Assembly (NCBI RefSeq): GCF_028610625.1
Contig: NZ_JAQQWU010000002.1
Location: 62,001 to 126,000 of the forward strand
Source: Guptibacillus spartinae
GTDB lineage: Bacteria; Bacillota; Bacilli; Bacillales; Guptibacillaceae
Direction: 5' to 3'
DNA: 64,000 bases
Part shown: positions 29,889 through 39,326 of the stretch, one piece after another
Position numbering within the stretch: position 1 is the first letter of the stretch
Layout: every line of letters starts with the position of its first letter
The notes under the pieces: model-generated
Database searches by the model: none
What the model was told of the DNA's origin: nothing
Seen by the model: only the letters and a program-made list of their open reading frames with translations
Made by a program: the position numbers and the translations under genes

Positions 29889-31256
29889 TCACTTAGAATT
29901 CGTAGATTGTTCTGTTAAGTCATACTTTTCAAGAAACTTTGTATTAAAATCACCACTCACAAATTTCTCATGATTCATTAAGCGCATATGGAACGGGATA
30001 GTCGTTTTTACACCTTCCACGACAAATTCTCCAAGAGCACGCTTCATTCTAGCAATCGCTTCTTCTCTTGTATCAGCATAAGTTATAAGCTTTGCAACCA
30101 TTGAATCATAGAAAGGCAAAATATCATAACCAGGATAGACAGCTGAGTCTACACGAACCCCAAACCCACCTGGCGGAAGATACATGTCAACCTTTCCGGG
30201 AGATGGCATGAATTTCTTGTCAGGGTCTTCTGCATTGATACGACATTCAATCGCCCACCCTTTAAATGTGACATCTTCCTGCTTATAACGCAAAACTTCA
30301 TCAGAAGCCGCTCGAATTTGCTCTTTAATCAGATCAATACCCGTTACCATTTCTGTCACAGGATGCTCAACCTGAATACGAGTATTCATTTCCATAAAAT
30401 AAAAATTCCCTGTTGGCTCAAAAATAAACTCCACAGTTCCTGCACCAGAATATTGGACGGCTTTCGCAGCACGAACAGCCGCATCACCCATTTTCTTTCT
30501 GATTGTTTCATCAAGAGCTGGCGAAGGCGTTTCCTCTACAAGCTTCTGTAAACGTCTTTGAATTGAGCAATCTCGCTCTCCAAGATGAATGGCATTCCCA
30601 TGGTTGTCAGCAAGAACCTGAATTTCTACATGGCGAAAATCCTCGATAAACTTCTCAATATAAACACCAGGGTTTCCAAAGGCAGTCGATGCTTCTTGCT
30701 GAGTAATATTGATTCCTTTTACTAATTCATTTTCATCCTTAGCAATTCGAATCCCTTTACCTCCACCGCCAGCAGTTGCCTTGATAATAACCGGGTATCC
30801 CATTTCATTTGCTAGAGCTACCGCTTCCTCCGCGTCCTTCACAATGCCCTCTGACCCCGGTACAATCGGAACTCCCGCTTCCTTCATCGTTGTTCTAGCT
30901 ACGTCCTTTGTACCCATACGACTAATTGCCTCAGGGCTTGGACCAATAAACGTAATATTGCACTCTCTACATAACTCTGCAAAGTCTGCGTTTTCTGAAA
31001 GAAATCCATAACCAGGATGAATCGCATCAACACCGGTTACCGTTGCAATACTCATGATATTGGTGAAGTTTAAATAGCTGTCTTTTGAAGCAGTTGGTCC
31101 AATACAATAAGCTTCATCTGCTAACCTAACATGCAGGGCTTCTTTATCCGCTTGAGAATACACTGCAACTGTTTCAATGCCAAGCTCTTCACAAGCACGG
31201 ATGATTCTAACGGCAATTTCTCCTCGATTGGCTACAAGTACTTTCTTAATCTCCAT
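29889..31256 (-). CDS. accC: Acetyl-CoA carboxylase biotin carboxylase subunit
   Basis: A 455-residue ATP-grasp enzyme: N-terminal [19 protein letters not shown], glycine-rich ATP loop [11 protein letters not shown], metal/bicarbonate region [20 protein letters not shown]. It carboxylates the biotin on AccB, the first half of the committed step to malonyl-CoA. It lies 11 bp downstream of accB. Confidence 0.96.
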   Translation of the reverse strand: MEIKKVLVANRGEIAVRIIRACEELGIETVAVYSQADKEALHVRLADEAYCIGPTASKDSYLNFTNIMSIATVTGVDAIHPGYGFLSENADFAELCRECNITFIGPSPEAISRMGTKDVARTTMKEAGVPIVPGSEGIVKDAEEAVALANEMGYPVIIKATAGGGGKGIRIAKDENELVKGINITQQEASTAFGNPGVYIEKFIEDFRHVEIQVLADNHGNAIHLGERDCSIQRRLQKLVEETPSPALDETIRKKMGDAAVRAAKAVQYSGAGTVEFIFEPTGNFYFMEMNTRIQVEHPVTEMVTGIDLIKEQIRAASDEVLRYKQEDVTFKGWAIECRINAEDPDKKFMPSPGKVDMYLPPGGFGVRVDSAVYPGYDILPFYDSMVAKLITYADTREEAIARMKRALGEFVVEGVKTTIPFHMRLMNHEKFVSGDFNTKFLEKYDLTEQSTNSK

Positions 31257-31267
31257 ACCATCATCAC

Positions 31268-31756
31268 CTATGCTTTCACTAAAAACAGAGGTTGTCCGTA
31301 TTCAACTAGCTGTCCATCCTCAACTAGCATTTCAACGATTTCTCCATTTACCTCTGCTTCTATTTCATTAAAAAGCTTCATTGCTTCAATGATGCAGACT
31401 ACGCTATCTTCTGAAACTTTTTCTCCAGTTTTCACGTAAAGTTCCGATTCTGGATTCGGACGAGCATAGAACGTTCCAACCATTGGTGATTCGATTTTAT
31501 GTAAAGATTCATCTTGTACTTCTTCTTTTTCAGCCGCTTTAGGCTCTTCTTTTACAGGAGAAGAAGCAGGCATCGTTTGATCAACAGGCTGTTGTGCAAT
31601 GGTTTGCTGTACAGGTTGTTGAACAGGTGCCTCTGCATATTGCACTTCATTTTTCTTTAATACGATCTTAGATCCATCACTTTCATATTCAAATTCATCA
31701 ATGCTTGATTGATCAATTAGTTTGATCAATTCGCGAATTTCTTGAACTTTTAACAA
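31268..31756 (-). CDS. accB: Biotin carboxyl carrier protein of acetyl-CoA carboxylase
   Basis: 162 residues: a helical N-terminus ([22 protein letters not shown]), a Pro/Gln/Glu-rich linker, and the C-terminal biotinyl domain with the biotin-Lys motif EAMKL. I chose TTG 31756 because GGGAGTGG lies just upstream and the N-terminus then matches other AccB proteins; the frame is open to 31822. Confidence 0.94.
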   Translation of the reverse strand: MLKVQEIRELIKLIDQSSIDEFEYESDGSKIVLKKNEVQYAEAPVQQPVQQTIAQQPVDQTMPASSPVKEEPKAAEKEEVQDESLHKIESPMVGTFYARPNPESELYVKTGEKVSEDSVVCIIEAMKLFNEIEAEVNGEIVEMLVEDGQLVEYGQPLFLVKA

Positions 31757-31838
31757 GATTTCCACTCCCTGTCGTCTTTTTGCTAATTTTAGTAGTAAGG
31801 AGGTTTTCTGTTTAGAAGACACGCTCCAACTTATAGCG

Positions 31839-31847
31839 ATTATAGCA
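31839..31847 (-). promoter_or_regulatory. Possible extended -10 promoter of accBC; nearby region empty
   Basis: TGCTATAAT is a consensus extended -10 about 85 nt upstream of the accB start; no good -35 is seen. The remainder of 31757-32059 shows no gene or clear structure. Confidence 0.45.
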
Positions 31848-32059
31848 TAATAAGAATGATGATTAGTATCTCCCTAAAAATGGGCAATTCATCCAACCTC
31901 ACATATTAAGACCATTAACTAACAGCTGGTCCTAATCCTATTCATCATATCATAACTTTCGGTTACTTGGTAGAAGTCAACACTGAACCCCCTCCTTCAC
32001 TTAGAGTAACAAATAAAGAAATCGTTTTCACTACTAATTTTCTTAGTGCTAATAAAAAA

Positions 32060-32084
32060 AGAGATGGAGTAACTCCCCATCTCT
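32060..32084 (-). terminator. Terminator of the spoIIIA operon
   Basis: An AGAGATGG/CCATCTCT stem followed by seven T, overlapping the spoIIIAH stop codon. Confidence 0.88.
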
Positions 32085-32643
32085 ACTTTGCCGCCGGTTG
32101 AAATTCTACCGCAATTCTATGACCATCCCCTAGCTGTTCTTCTGCAAGCACCATAATATTGTTCGCTTCTTCATTCGATAGCTGATCCGCTTTTACAATA
32201 ACTCTTACTTTTTCGTCGTCGAGGGTATAAACGACTGCATCACTATACCCTTCTGATTTTATGACGTTTTCTAAAACGGATTCCTTTTGAGACAATGCCA
32301 TTAATTCTTGGCGCTGTTCGTGAGCTTCATTTCTTAAGTCTGCAGAAGCTTCGCTCGCAATAACAGCTGTATAATCTTCAATGGCGGCATCTCGCTGTTC
32401 TTGAATCTCAAGTCTCAAGGCAGCAAAGGCTTCATCTCCAGAAACATTCATCGAAACGGATTCATCTTGAACACCGTTCGTTTCTTTCGCTTCCTCTCCT
32501 TTTACACTTTCTTCGCTTTGCTCATCTTGATCTCCCACAAACGCCACATTATCCGTACCAGGTGTCATAATATAATAAGCTGATAGAACAATAATTAAAC
32601 TTAACATTGTTAATAACCATACCGTTTGCTTTTTTAAGACCAT
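32083..32643 (-). CDS. spoIIIAH: Stage III sporulation protein SpoIIIAH
   Basis: 186 residues: a membrane helix (about 8-27), an acidic low-complexity linker (40-70), and a C-terminal YscJ/FliF-like ring-building domain (EIQEQRDAAIEDYTAVI onward). In the mother-cell membrane it interacts with forespore SpoIIQ to build the feeding-tube channel. It is the last spoIIIA gene, one base after spoIIIAG. Confidence 0.94.
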   Translation of the reverse strand: MVLKKQTVWLLTMLSLIIVLSAYYIMTPGTDNVAFVGDQDEQSEESVKGEEAKETNGVQDESVSMNVSGDEAFAALRLEIQEQRDAAIEDYTAVIASEASADLRNEAHEQRQELMALSQKESVLENVIKSEGYSDAVVYTLDDEKVRVIVKADQLSNEEANNIMVLAEEQLGDGHRIAVEFQPAAK

Positions 32644-32644
32644 T

Positions 32645-33283
32645 TTATGATTCCCCCTTTAATTTTTTCGGCAAAACCATCACTCGATGACTTTTTACAT
32701 CAAGTAGTCTCGTCACTGCATCAACGATCATTTTTTTCACTTCCATATTCTCTGCTCCGACTGCCACGACAACAACCCCTCTTACAACAGGCTTCTTTGT
32801 ACTAACTACGATCGGACCCTGACCATTATCATTTTGAACAACAACAACTTGTTCATCGCTTGATTGTTCTTCAATTTTTCTTGACCCTCCATCATTTGGA
32901 GATTCATAAGTATATTTATCAGTAGAAGTGCTGTTTTTTTCAACAACTTTTTGCTCGGTAGAATCTAGATTAACGATGACTGTGGCTTCTGATACTCCCG
33001 CCACTTCGTCTAACGCTTCCTTCAATTGTGTTTCATACATATTTTCATAATCTGACATTGTCGACGGATTTGACTTTTTTTGGCTGAAAACTTCTTCACT
33101 TTCCGAGGAGCTCCCCTGTTCATTAAATACCTCCTGGGCAGGATCAGGTTTCGAGAAGAAACTGCCGGAAAACATGAAAATGATGCCAATGCCTGCAGCA
33201 ATCAGGAGATAATAGATCGGAATTCCTTTTTTCTTCTTCGGTTTTTTTAATTGAGCTAGCCAGCTTGTTGGTTTTTCATCCAC
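32645..33283 (-). CDS. spoIIIAG: Stage III sporulation protein SpoIIIAG
   Basis: 212 residues: a membrane helix (about 22-42), a Ser/Glu-rich linker and a ring-building motif domain with a conserved YETQLKEALDEVAGVSEATV and the RGVVVVAVGAEN segment. It forms large rings in the channel between mother cell and forespore. It is 4 bp from spoIIIAF. Confidence 0.94.
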   Translation of the reverse strand: MDEKPTSWLAQLKKPKKKKGIPIYYLLIAAGIGIIFMFSGSFFSKPDPAQEVFNEQGSSSESEEVFSQKKSNPSTMSDYENMYETQLKEALDEVAGVSEATVIVNLDSTEQKVVEKNSTSTDKYTYESPNDGGSRKIEEQSSDEQVVVVQNDNGQGPIVVSTKKPVVRGVVVVAVGAENMEVKKMIVDAVTRLLDVKSHRVMVLPKKLKGES

Positions 33284-33287
33284 GTTC

Positions 33288-33890
33288 CTACTCTCCTCCT
33301 TTCACCTGAACGCCAACCTGGTTTGGATACAATCCCCATTTATCAGCTAGAAAATAAGCGACTTTCTTGGAACGTGCATTTGTTGAGTGACTTTCCTCTT
33401 CCTTACTTTCTGATGATACCGTTACCGCTTCAATTTCCTGAACATCCGATTCTACTGCTTTCCTTACTGTTACTGCAATTTGTTGAATATTCTTTTCTCC
33501 CTTTCCCTCTTGTAACTCAAGCCCTACCTGCGTAATTTCAAGATTAAACTGGTCTCTCAACTCCTTTTCAACCTGGCTTTTCATTTGGACAGCCATTTGT
33601 TCTTCAATATATGCAGCATTGGATGCTTGTATTTCACTTTTCTTTGATTCTATCTGATTTTCCATCCTCACATCCGGGGTTGAATCTGTAAGAGCAGCAG
33701 ATTTTAACATGGCATCAAAATCTTTTGTGAAAATCGTTAAAATAGGTGATAGAATGACCGCCATTAGCATTAAACCGATGACCATTTTGACATATCGTTG
33801 CATATTCGAATTTGGTAACAGCAACTCAAGCACAGTAGCTAGTAAAATAAGAACAATAATGTTTGTGATCCAGCCTGTAATAATGGACAA
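33288..33890 (-). CDS. spoIIIAF: Stage III sporulation protein SpoIIIAF
   Basis: 200 residues: two N-terminal membrane helices (about 5-25 and 33-53) and a soluble C-terminal domain with a coiled-coil-like stretch and the terminal ADKWGLYPNQVGVQVKGG motif typical of the family. It is part of the mother-cell channel complex. Confidence 0.93.
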   Translation of the reverse strand: MSIITGWITNIIVLILLATVLELLLPNSNMQRYVKMVIGLMLMAVILSPILTIFTKDFDAMLKSAALTDSTPDVRMENQIESKKSEIQASNAAYIEEQMAVQMKSQVEKELRDQFNLEITQVGLELQEGKGEKNIQQIAVTVRKAVESDVQEIEAVTVSSESKEEESHSTNARSKKVAYFLADKWGLYPNQVGVQVKGGE

Positions 33891-33900
33891 TTCACACCTC

Positions 33901-35085
33901 CTAACGCACCATTAACGTGATATTTCCAGATGCTATAATAATCGTTACCGCTAAAAAAAACATTAAGGATACAATAGCAAGAGCAGCAAATATAAATAAA
34001 ATGCTTTTTGATATCACATTAAGTGACTGAATGATCGGCCCACCACCTAATGGTTGAATGACTGCTGCGGCAATATTATAAACCAGCACTAATGAGAGAA
34101 CTTTTATTGCAGGGAAGGCACAGATCATGAGTAAGATCACTACACCAGCTAGTCCTACAGTATTTTTTAAGAGAACCGAGGCACTAAGTACAGTATCCGT
34201 TGCATCTGTAAACATCCTTCCTACAACAGGAATAAAATTACCTGTTACGAATTTAGCCGCTCGAATTGTAACACCATCCGCTACAGCAGTTGATGCGCCC
34301 TGGACTGAGATAACACCTAAAAAAACTGCAAAAAATACTCCGAGCGTACCGATTGCGATATTCCGTATTAAATTCGATAACTGGGTTACTTTATATTGAT
34401 CACTTATTGTACTTACAATCGCAAGAACGGCTGATAGAAAGAGCATCGGTAGGACAAACTTTTGAATTAATAATCCGCCTGTATTCACTAAAAATAAGAC
34501 GATTGGGTGAAAAAAGGCCACAGAAGCAACACCACCAACAGAAGCCATTAAAGCTAACAGCAGAGGAATTAACGCTAGAAGAAAACTCATCATGTTCGCA
34601 ATGGCGGTTTCTGTATACTGAATGGCTACATGAAAACTATTTAGTGCAAGTATAATTAGAACCATATAAATAATGCCGTATGCAACGGTGCTCACCGCCT
34701 TGTGTTCGAAGGCATTTTGCATATTTTGCAGGAGAATACTGAAGATTGTTAATAGAATTAAACTTCCCAGTAACTTTCCGTGAACGAGCAATTCATGGAA
34801 AAGGAATTTTAGCAACCCTATTAAGTACGCTTTTAAAGAAAGTTGTTTTTTACCTTTCACAAAATCCATGAAAGATCCTTTTTGACTTTCAGGCAAAAAA
34901 CCACCATATTCTCTAATCACTTCGTCCCAGTAAGCCTGAATGTCTTCTAAGCCGAGCGTATTTAACTGCTTGTCTACAAATTGAGTAGATATCGGCTCTT
35001 CTTCTTCGCCCTGTGCATGTGCGGTGGTGTGTACCTGCATAAGGGTGAAGCAGAGGAATAGCAACATCAACATTGTTTTTTTCAT
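33901..35085 (-). CDS. spoIIIAE: Stage III sporulation protein SpoIIIAE
   Basis: A 394-residue polytopic membrane protein with an N-terminal signal peptide (MKKT, hydrophobic core, AHAQ) and about seven or eight hydrophobic segments. It shares permease-like character with SpoIIIA channel components. ATG 35085 with GAGG upstream is preferred; ATG 35094 is also open. It follows spoIIIAD by 16-26 bp. Confidence 0.93.
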   Translation of the reverse strand: MKKTMLMLLFLCFTLMQVHTTAHAQGEEEEPISTQFVDKQLNTLGLEDIQAYWDEVIREYGGFLPESQKGSFMDFVKGKKQLSLKAYLIGLLKFLFHELLVHGKLLGSLILLTIFSILLQNMQNAFEHKAVSTVAYGIIYMVLIILALNSFHVAIQYTETAIANMMSFLLALIPLLLALMASVGGVASVAFFHPIVLFLVNTGGLLIQKFVLPMLFLSAVLAIVSTISDQYKVTQLSNLIRNIAIGTLGVFFAVFLGVISVQGASTAVADGVTIRAAKFVTGNFIPVVGRMFTDATDTVLSASVLLKNTVGLAGVVILLMICAFPAIKVLSLVLVYNIAAAVIQPLGGGPIIQSLNVISKSILFIFAALAIVSLMFFLAVTIIIASGNITLMVR

Positions 35086-35110
35086 ATGGGGCACGTCCTC
35101 TTCCTCCCTC

Positions 35111-35509
35111 TTATGATGGCAAAAGCTTAAGTACCGTTTCGATAATAAGTGTAAGAATCGGAATCGCCATCGCTAAGATTAACAGTTTACCTGCAAGTTC
35201 AATTTTTGAAGCAATTGCACCTTGCCCTGCATCTCTTACAATTTGGGCCCCGAATTCTGCTATATACGCAATTCCAATTATTTTCAACACCGTTTCAACA
35301 TAGACAATTTCAACATTTGCTTTAGAGGCCAAACTTTCTAACATTTGAATAATATGTTGTATTTCTCCTATTAAATAAAGAAAAATTAAAGCGCCTGTGA
35401 AAACCGTAATCGTAAAGGCAAACACAGGCTTTTGTTCTTTAACAACAATCACAAGGAAGGTAGCGATTAATCCCAATCCAACGATTTGTAAAATATCAAT
35501 CGCAGTCAC
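35111..35509 (-). CDS. spoIIIAD: Stage III sporulation protein SpoIIIAD
   Basis: 132 residues with four hydrophobic segments and the family block IAYIAEFGAQIVRDAGQGAIASKIELAGK. It lies 3 bp after spoIIIAC. It is a small membrane subunit of the mother-cell to forespore channel. Confidence 0.93.
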   Translation of the reverse strand: MTAIDILQIVGLGLIATFLVIVVKEQKPVFAFTITVFTGALIFLYLIGEIQHIIQMLESLASKANVEIVYVETVLKIIGIAYIAEFGAQIVRDAGQGAIASKIELAGKLLILAMAIPILTLIIETVLKLLPS

Positions 35510-35512
35510 CCC

Positions 35513-35719
35513 CTAACCCTGGAAAAGGAAGACCCCTCGTATTTTCTGAAAAAGATCATCAATGATGGTGATCACCATATAAAGAACAACAATGAAACCA
35601 ATCAGCGTTACCCAATGGGCATACTCTTCTTTCCCCATTTGTTTGAGAATAGTATGAAGCATGGCTACAATGATGCCGATACCCGCAATTTGGAAAATCG
35701 TATTTACATCATGATTCAT
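35513..35719 (-). CDS. spoIIIAC: Stage III sporulation protein SpoIIIAC
   Basis: A 68-residue protein with two membrane helices (about 8-28 and 36-56), starting MNHDVNTIFQIAGIGI. Length and position (between AB and AD) are exactly those of SpoIIIAC. Confidence 0.93.
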   Translation of the reverse strand: MNHDVNTIFQIAGIGIIVAMLHTILKQMGKEEYAHWVTLIGFIVVLYMVITIIDDLFQKIRGVFLFQG

Positions 35720-35738
35720 TTCCGTTTCCTCCCAATGA

Positions 35739-36251
35739 CTAAATCAATAATATGACAAGAAGAATCCCCCCAAGAACACCAAGACTCTTATACATGCGCT
35801 CATACTTCATTTGATTGTCTCTCGCTTCTCGTTCTTCTCTCTCCAAATGAATCAAGGCAAGTTTAATTTGTTTTTGTTCATGCTCTCGATCGTGTTGTCC
35901 TATGGTGGCACCAAGTTGTTTCATCACTTCCTTCTCTTCTTGTTTAAATGCCGTATACTTCCAAACCTCTTCCATGCTTTGCATCCAGGCTTCATAAGCT
36001 GTCCCTTGCCCAGCATCGAGCTTTTTCCTGAATGAATCAAAAAACCAGGAAACAGGATGACCAACCTGCCTACAAATATGACTACAGGCAACGCTCAGTG
36101 GCGTCATGCCATAGACAATTTCCGCTTCCAATGATTGAAGTGCTGCCTTTAACTGTCGCAACTGTCGCGATCGTTCGCTCACTGTCCTCGACCATTCCAC
36201 TCCAGCCCACGTACTTGCCAACATAATGAGCACTGCACCTAGTAACTTCAT
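35739..36251 (-). CDS. spoIIIAB: Stage III sporulation protein SpoIIIAB
   Basis: 170 residues with terminal membrane helices (1-17 and about 152-170) around a helical soluble core (RQLRQLKAALQSLEAEIVYGMTPL). It resembles the GspF-like subunit family and would sit beside the SpoIIIAA ATPase. One base after spoIIIAA. Confidence 0.93.
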   Translation of the reverse strand: MKLLGAVLIMLASTWAGVEWSRTVSERSRQLRQLKAALQSLEAEIVYGMTPLSVACSHICRQVGHPVSWFFDSFRKKLDAGQGTAYEAWMQSMEEVWKYTAFKQEEKEVMKQLGATIGQHDREHEQKQIKLALIHLEREEREARDNQMKYERMYKSLGVLGGILLVILLI

Positions 36252-36252
36252 G

Positions 36253-37188
36253 CTAGATCACCTTTTTACGTCGAATTTCCTTACCTGTTTTATCTTTGAT
36301 CGCATGAATCGTTCCTGGACCATTTTTCCGTGACAGTTCGACTATTCGTTCAAAAGATCCAGAGTTGACTAAACCTTGCATACTTGGCCTTCGGTATAAA
36401 TCATCCATACTCGTTCCGTGTACAGTGACAACAAGCTTAATTCCTGCATTTATCGCTTCAAATATAGCTTCACTATCTTCTTTTCGACCAATTTCATCAA
36501 CAACCAATACTTCTGGACTCATGGATCGGATCATCATCATCATTCCTTCTGCTTTAGGACAAGCATCCAGAACATCTACACGGTCACCAAGCCGATGCTG
36601 GGGAATTCCCAGAACACAACCAGCAATTTCAGATCGTTCATCAACAATACCTACTTTAGCTGATGGTATTCTTCTAACGTTATCGCCTTCAGCTATAATG
36701 CGAGTTAAATCACGAAGCATCGTCGTTTTACCAGACTGCGGCGGTCCTAAAATAATTGTATTTGTCCAACCCCCTGCATAAAGATATGATACAAGCGGTA
36801 CTGCTATACCAAGCTTTTGTTTTGCAATTCTTACATTAAAAGAGGCAATGTCGCGAATGGCTTTTACATTTCCATTTAAGGTAATGACTTTTCCTGCAAG
36901 ACCGACCCGATGCCCGCCTTCAATCGTCACAAATCCTTTTTTTAACTCTTCTTCTAGCGCATACAAAGAATAATGACTAAGTTTATTTATCATTTGTGAC
37001 GCATCATCTTTTGAAAAAAAGTACGTTTGTCCATTTAAGAGGGGAAAATTCGGTTTACCATTTATCATTATTTCAAGCGGACGGTTGATGCGCATTCTAA
37101 TTTCTTCAATTGTTGATCTTTCCATATCGGTGTATTCTCGCAAAATCTTCTTTACATTTTCCGGAAGCACGCGAAGAGCTTCTTCCAC
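36253..37188 (-). CDS. spoIIIAA: Stage III sporulation ATPase SpoIIIAA
   Basis: A 311-residue secretion-type ATPase: Walker A GPPQSGKTTMLRDL near residue 148 and Walker B VLVVDEIGRKEDSEAIFEAINAG. It is thought to energise the SpoIIIA-SpoIIQ channel. GTG 37188 has GGAGGG 6 nt upstream. It is the first gene of the eight-gene operon. Confidence 0.95.
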   Translation of the reverse strand: MEEALRVLPENVKKILREYTDMERSTIEEIRMRINRPLEIMINGKPNFPLLNGQTYFFSKDDASQMINKLSHYSLYALEEELKKGFVTIEGGHRVGLAGKVITLNGNVKAIRDIASFNVRIAKQKLGIAVPLVSYLYAGGWTNTIILGPPQSGKTTMLRDLTRIIAEGDNVRRIPSAKVGIVDERSEIAGCVLGIPQHRLGDRVDVLDACPKAEGMMMMIRSMSPEVLVVDEIGRKEDSEAIFEAINAGIKLVVTVHGTSMDDLYRRPSMQGLVNSGSFERIVELSRKNGPGTIHAIKDKTGKEIRRKKVI

Positions 37189-37244
37189 GAATGTCCCTCC
37201 TCTCCAGGCTTGTTTCTCTCTACACTACTATTCCTATTAAGGTT

Positions 37245-37271
37245 GAATTATGTCTCTATCAAATCTATGAC
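37245..37271 (-). promoter_or_regulatory. Possible sigma-E promoter of the spoIIIA operon
   Basis: GTCATAGA (37264-37271) and CATAATTC (37245-37252) resemble sigma-E -35/-10 elements, spaced by about 12-13 nt, and the -35 overlaps the yqhV stop. Sigma-E control of spoIIIA is known in B. subtilis; this exact site is a guess by eye. Confidence 0.4.
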
Positions 37272-37525
37272 AGAGTACCAATTAAAATAAATCCTACACC
37301 TACCATAATCAGGAGAATTTTTGTCATTGATAGATCTCCTGCTAGACCGATTAGACCTGCTGTCATTGTTGTAACAAGTATGATGGGACCTACAATGGCT
37401 AACACTGCATTAATGATCATAGCTGTTTTAAGATCATGAATAATAAGAATTAAAACGGCTGAGACCAGCTCGATAACACCCGATAATAGGCGAAGCACCC
37501 CCATCACAAGAACGGAATGAATCAT
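37265..37525 (-). CDS. yqhV: DUF2619 membrane protein YqhV
   Basis: 86 residues with three predicted membrane helices (about 5-28, 33-58, 66-86) and the VLRLLSGVIELVSAVLIL start typical of the YqhV family. It lies just upstream of spoIIIAA, as in B. subtilis. Function unknown; GGAGG precedes the ATG. Confidence 0.88.
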   Translation of the reverse strand: MIHSVLVMGVLRLLSGVIELVSAVLILIIHDLKTAMIINAVLAIVGPIILVTTMTAGLIGLAGDLSMTKILLIMVGVGFILIGTLS

Positions 37526-37618
37526 CTCAAACCTCCAAAGATTATTTGTACAACTTATGATGACATCCTAAATTTCAGAATGGAGTATGAATGGCCTTCA
37601 TGTTTAAATCAAAAAAAA

Positions 37619-37637
37619 CCACCCAAGTAGTGGGTGG
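37619..37637 (-). terminator. Terminator of the ABC efflux operon
   Basis: A CCACCCA/TGGGTGG stem followed by eight T, overlapping the end of the TetR gene. Confidence 0.88.
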
Positions 37638-38297
37638 TCATTGTGCTTTTAAGCCATTTAATATAAATTGAACCGTCAGTTCGATTTCATTCTCATCATC
37701 CCATTCGCGTTCAGGAACCATAATATATCTTGCCAGAAAGAAACCTAAAATAGCTGTAATGGAAAGCCTTATCGCAGAAGAAGGAGGGATCTGAATTAAT
37801 TCTCCTTTCTTTTGAAAATGGATAATCACTTTTTCAAAACGATCAAACAAGTCCTTTGCAACATGCTCAATAAATTGCGTACGAAGTTCTTCATGAAATG
37901 GAATTTCCTGTATGAGGATTTTAACAATCGGGAGGTGTTTGCGAATGAATGTCTGCCTATTTTTCACAATAGCTCTAAGGAAATCTTCGTAATGCTCATA
38001 ATCTGTTTTTAATACTTTGTCTAAATCTTTTACAATAAAGGGAGCAACAAGATGACTCATTACAGGTGTCACAATAGCAAGCAACAAATCTTTTTTCGTA
38101 CGATAATGACGAAAAATTGTGCCTTCCGCTACGCCAGCACGCCTGGCAATTTCGCTTGTAGAGGAAGCTGAGAACCCTTTTTCCTGGAACATCTCAACGG
38201 CCGCTTTTACGATACGTTTTTGTTTTTCTGTTAAATCACCTGACTCATTCACCTCTTCATCAAAAAGCCAATCTGTGCCGTCTTCTGTCTTTTTCAT
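37638..38297 (-). CDS. TetR/AcrR family repressor of the adjacent ABC exporter
   Basis: 219 residues: an N-terminal TetR helix-turn-helix (VEMFQEKGFSASSTSEIARRAGVAEGTIFRHYRTKKDLL, about 33-72) and a ligand-binding C-terminal domain without an obvious known ligand. It is the third gene of an operon with the ABC ATPase and permease, 15 bp after the permease. Twin palindromes at the operon promoter are its probable operators, giving autoregulation. The triad is absent from this position in B. subtilis, where efp and yqhV are neighbours. Confidence 0.88.
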   Translation of the reverse strand: MKKTEDGTDWLFDEEVNESGDLTEKQKRIVKAAVEMFQEKGFSASSTSEIARRAGVAEGTIFRHYRTKKDLLLAIVTPVMSHLVAPFIVKDLDKVLKTDYEHYEDFLRAIVKNRQTFIRKHLPIVKILIQEIPFHEELRTQFIEHVAKDLFDRFEKVIIHFQKKGELIQIPPSSAIRLSITAILGFFLARYIMVPEREWDDENEIELTVQFILNGLKAQ

Positions 38298-38312
38298 AAA
38301 CTCCCCCTGATT

Positions 38313-39326
38313 CTATATGCGTCGGTGTTTTTTAAGTGCATAGATGTTTAAAATCATAAAAGTAATCGAAAAACCAAATAAAACAAGTAAATCAATCCAC
38401 AATTCTGTTAATCCCTGTCCTTTAATCATAACACTTTTAAGAGCATCAGCTCCATAATACAAAGGAGTTAAAGGTCCAATCCAGCTTAGATAATTTGAGA
38501 TCGTATCAAGGTTAAATAATCCAGAAAAGAAGATTTGTGGAACCACAACTAGTGGTATGAATTGAATCATTTGCAATTCATTCTTAGCAAATGACGAAAG
38601 TAAAATACCTAACGTTAAGGCACTTAATGCTAGCATGAGCGTAATAAGCAGCACATAAAAGAATGAGCCTTCCATCTTTAAATCAATGACGTACACACTA
38701 TATAGGGCAATGATCGCTGATTGGACCATTGTAAATAATCCAAAACCGACCACATATCCGATGACAAGCTCCCACCTTTTAATAGGACTAGCTAAAACGC
38801 GTTCTAACGTGCCTTGAGTTCGCTCTCTTAAGAAGGAAACACCCGCAATTAAGAATACAAAAAAGAAAATAAAGAACCCAACCAGTACCGGGCCGAAATG
38901 ATCAAATGATGTCATGTCGTCAGACCCAAATAAATAAGATATATTCATTGTCACTTTTTCTTCACTATTCACCGCACTATTTTTGACAAGCTCAATGACT
39001 GCTCGATTAATTGAAGGATTACTACCTTCAAGATATAGCTTCTTTTCTCCGTTGTTAAAAACAACTACTGCATCATAATCTTCTTTCAATAACGACTCAA
39101 TAGCATCTTCTGAAGAAACATTTTTAACAACAGCATGTTGTTCCATCTTCTCAACGATCTGATCAGGTAGATCTAGAACACCAATTTTCAGCTCAAGGTC
39201 TTCTCCGTTAAACACAAGGGATAACATCGTTAAAATAATGATTGGAGCAACAATCATTAAGGCCATTGTCCGCTTGTCATGAATAAACTGCTTTAATATA
39301 CGTTTTACTACAGCACTAATTCTCAT
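38313..39326 (-). CDS. ABC-2 type exporter permease
   Basis: A 337-residue permease of the ABC-2/YhgE-DrrB class: one N-terminal membrane helix (about 20-40), a large extracytoplasmic loop (about 45-160), then five C-terminal helices with the RERTQGTLERVLASPIKRWELVIGY motif. ATG 39326, with GGAGGG 7 nt upstream, overlaps the ATPase gene by 11 nt. Substrate unknown; drug, antibiotic or lipid export is typical for this class. Confidence 0.87.
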   Translation of the reverse strand: MRISAVVKRILKQFIHDKRTMALMIVAPIIILTMLSLVFNGEDLELKIGVLDLPDQIVEKMEQHAVVKNVSSEDAIESLLKEDYDAVVVFNNGEKKLYLEGSNPSINRAVIELVKNSAVNSEEKVTMNISYLFGSDDMTSFDHFGPVLVGFFIFFFVFLIAGVSFLRERTQGTLERVLASPIKRWELVIGYVVGFGLFTMVQSAIIALYSVYVIDLKMEGSFFYVLLITLMLALSALTLGILLSSFAKNELQMIQFIPLVVVPQIFFSGLFNLDTISNYLSWIGPLTPLYYGADALKSVMIKGQGLTELWIDLLVLFGFSITFMILNIYALKKHRRI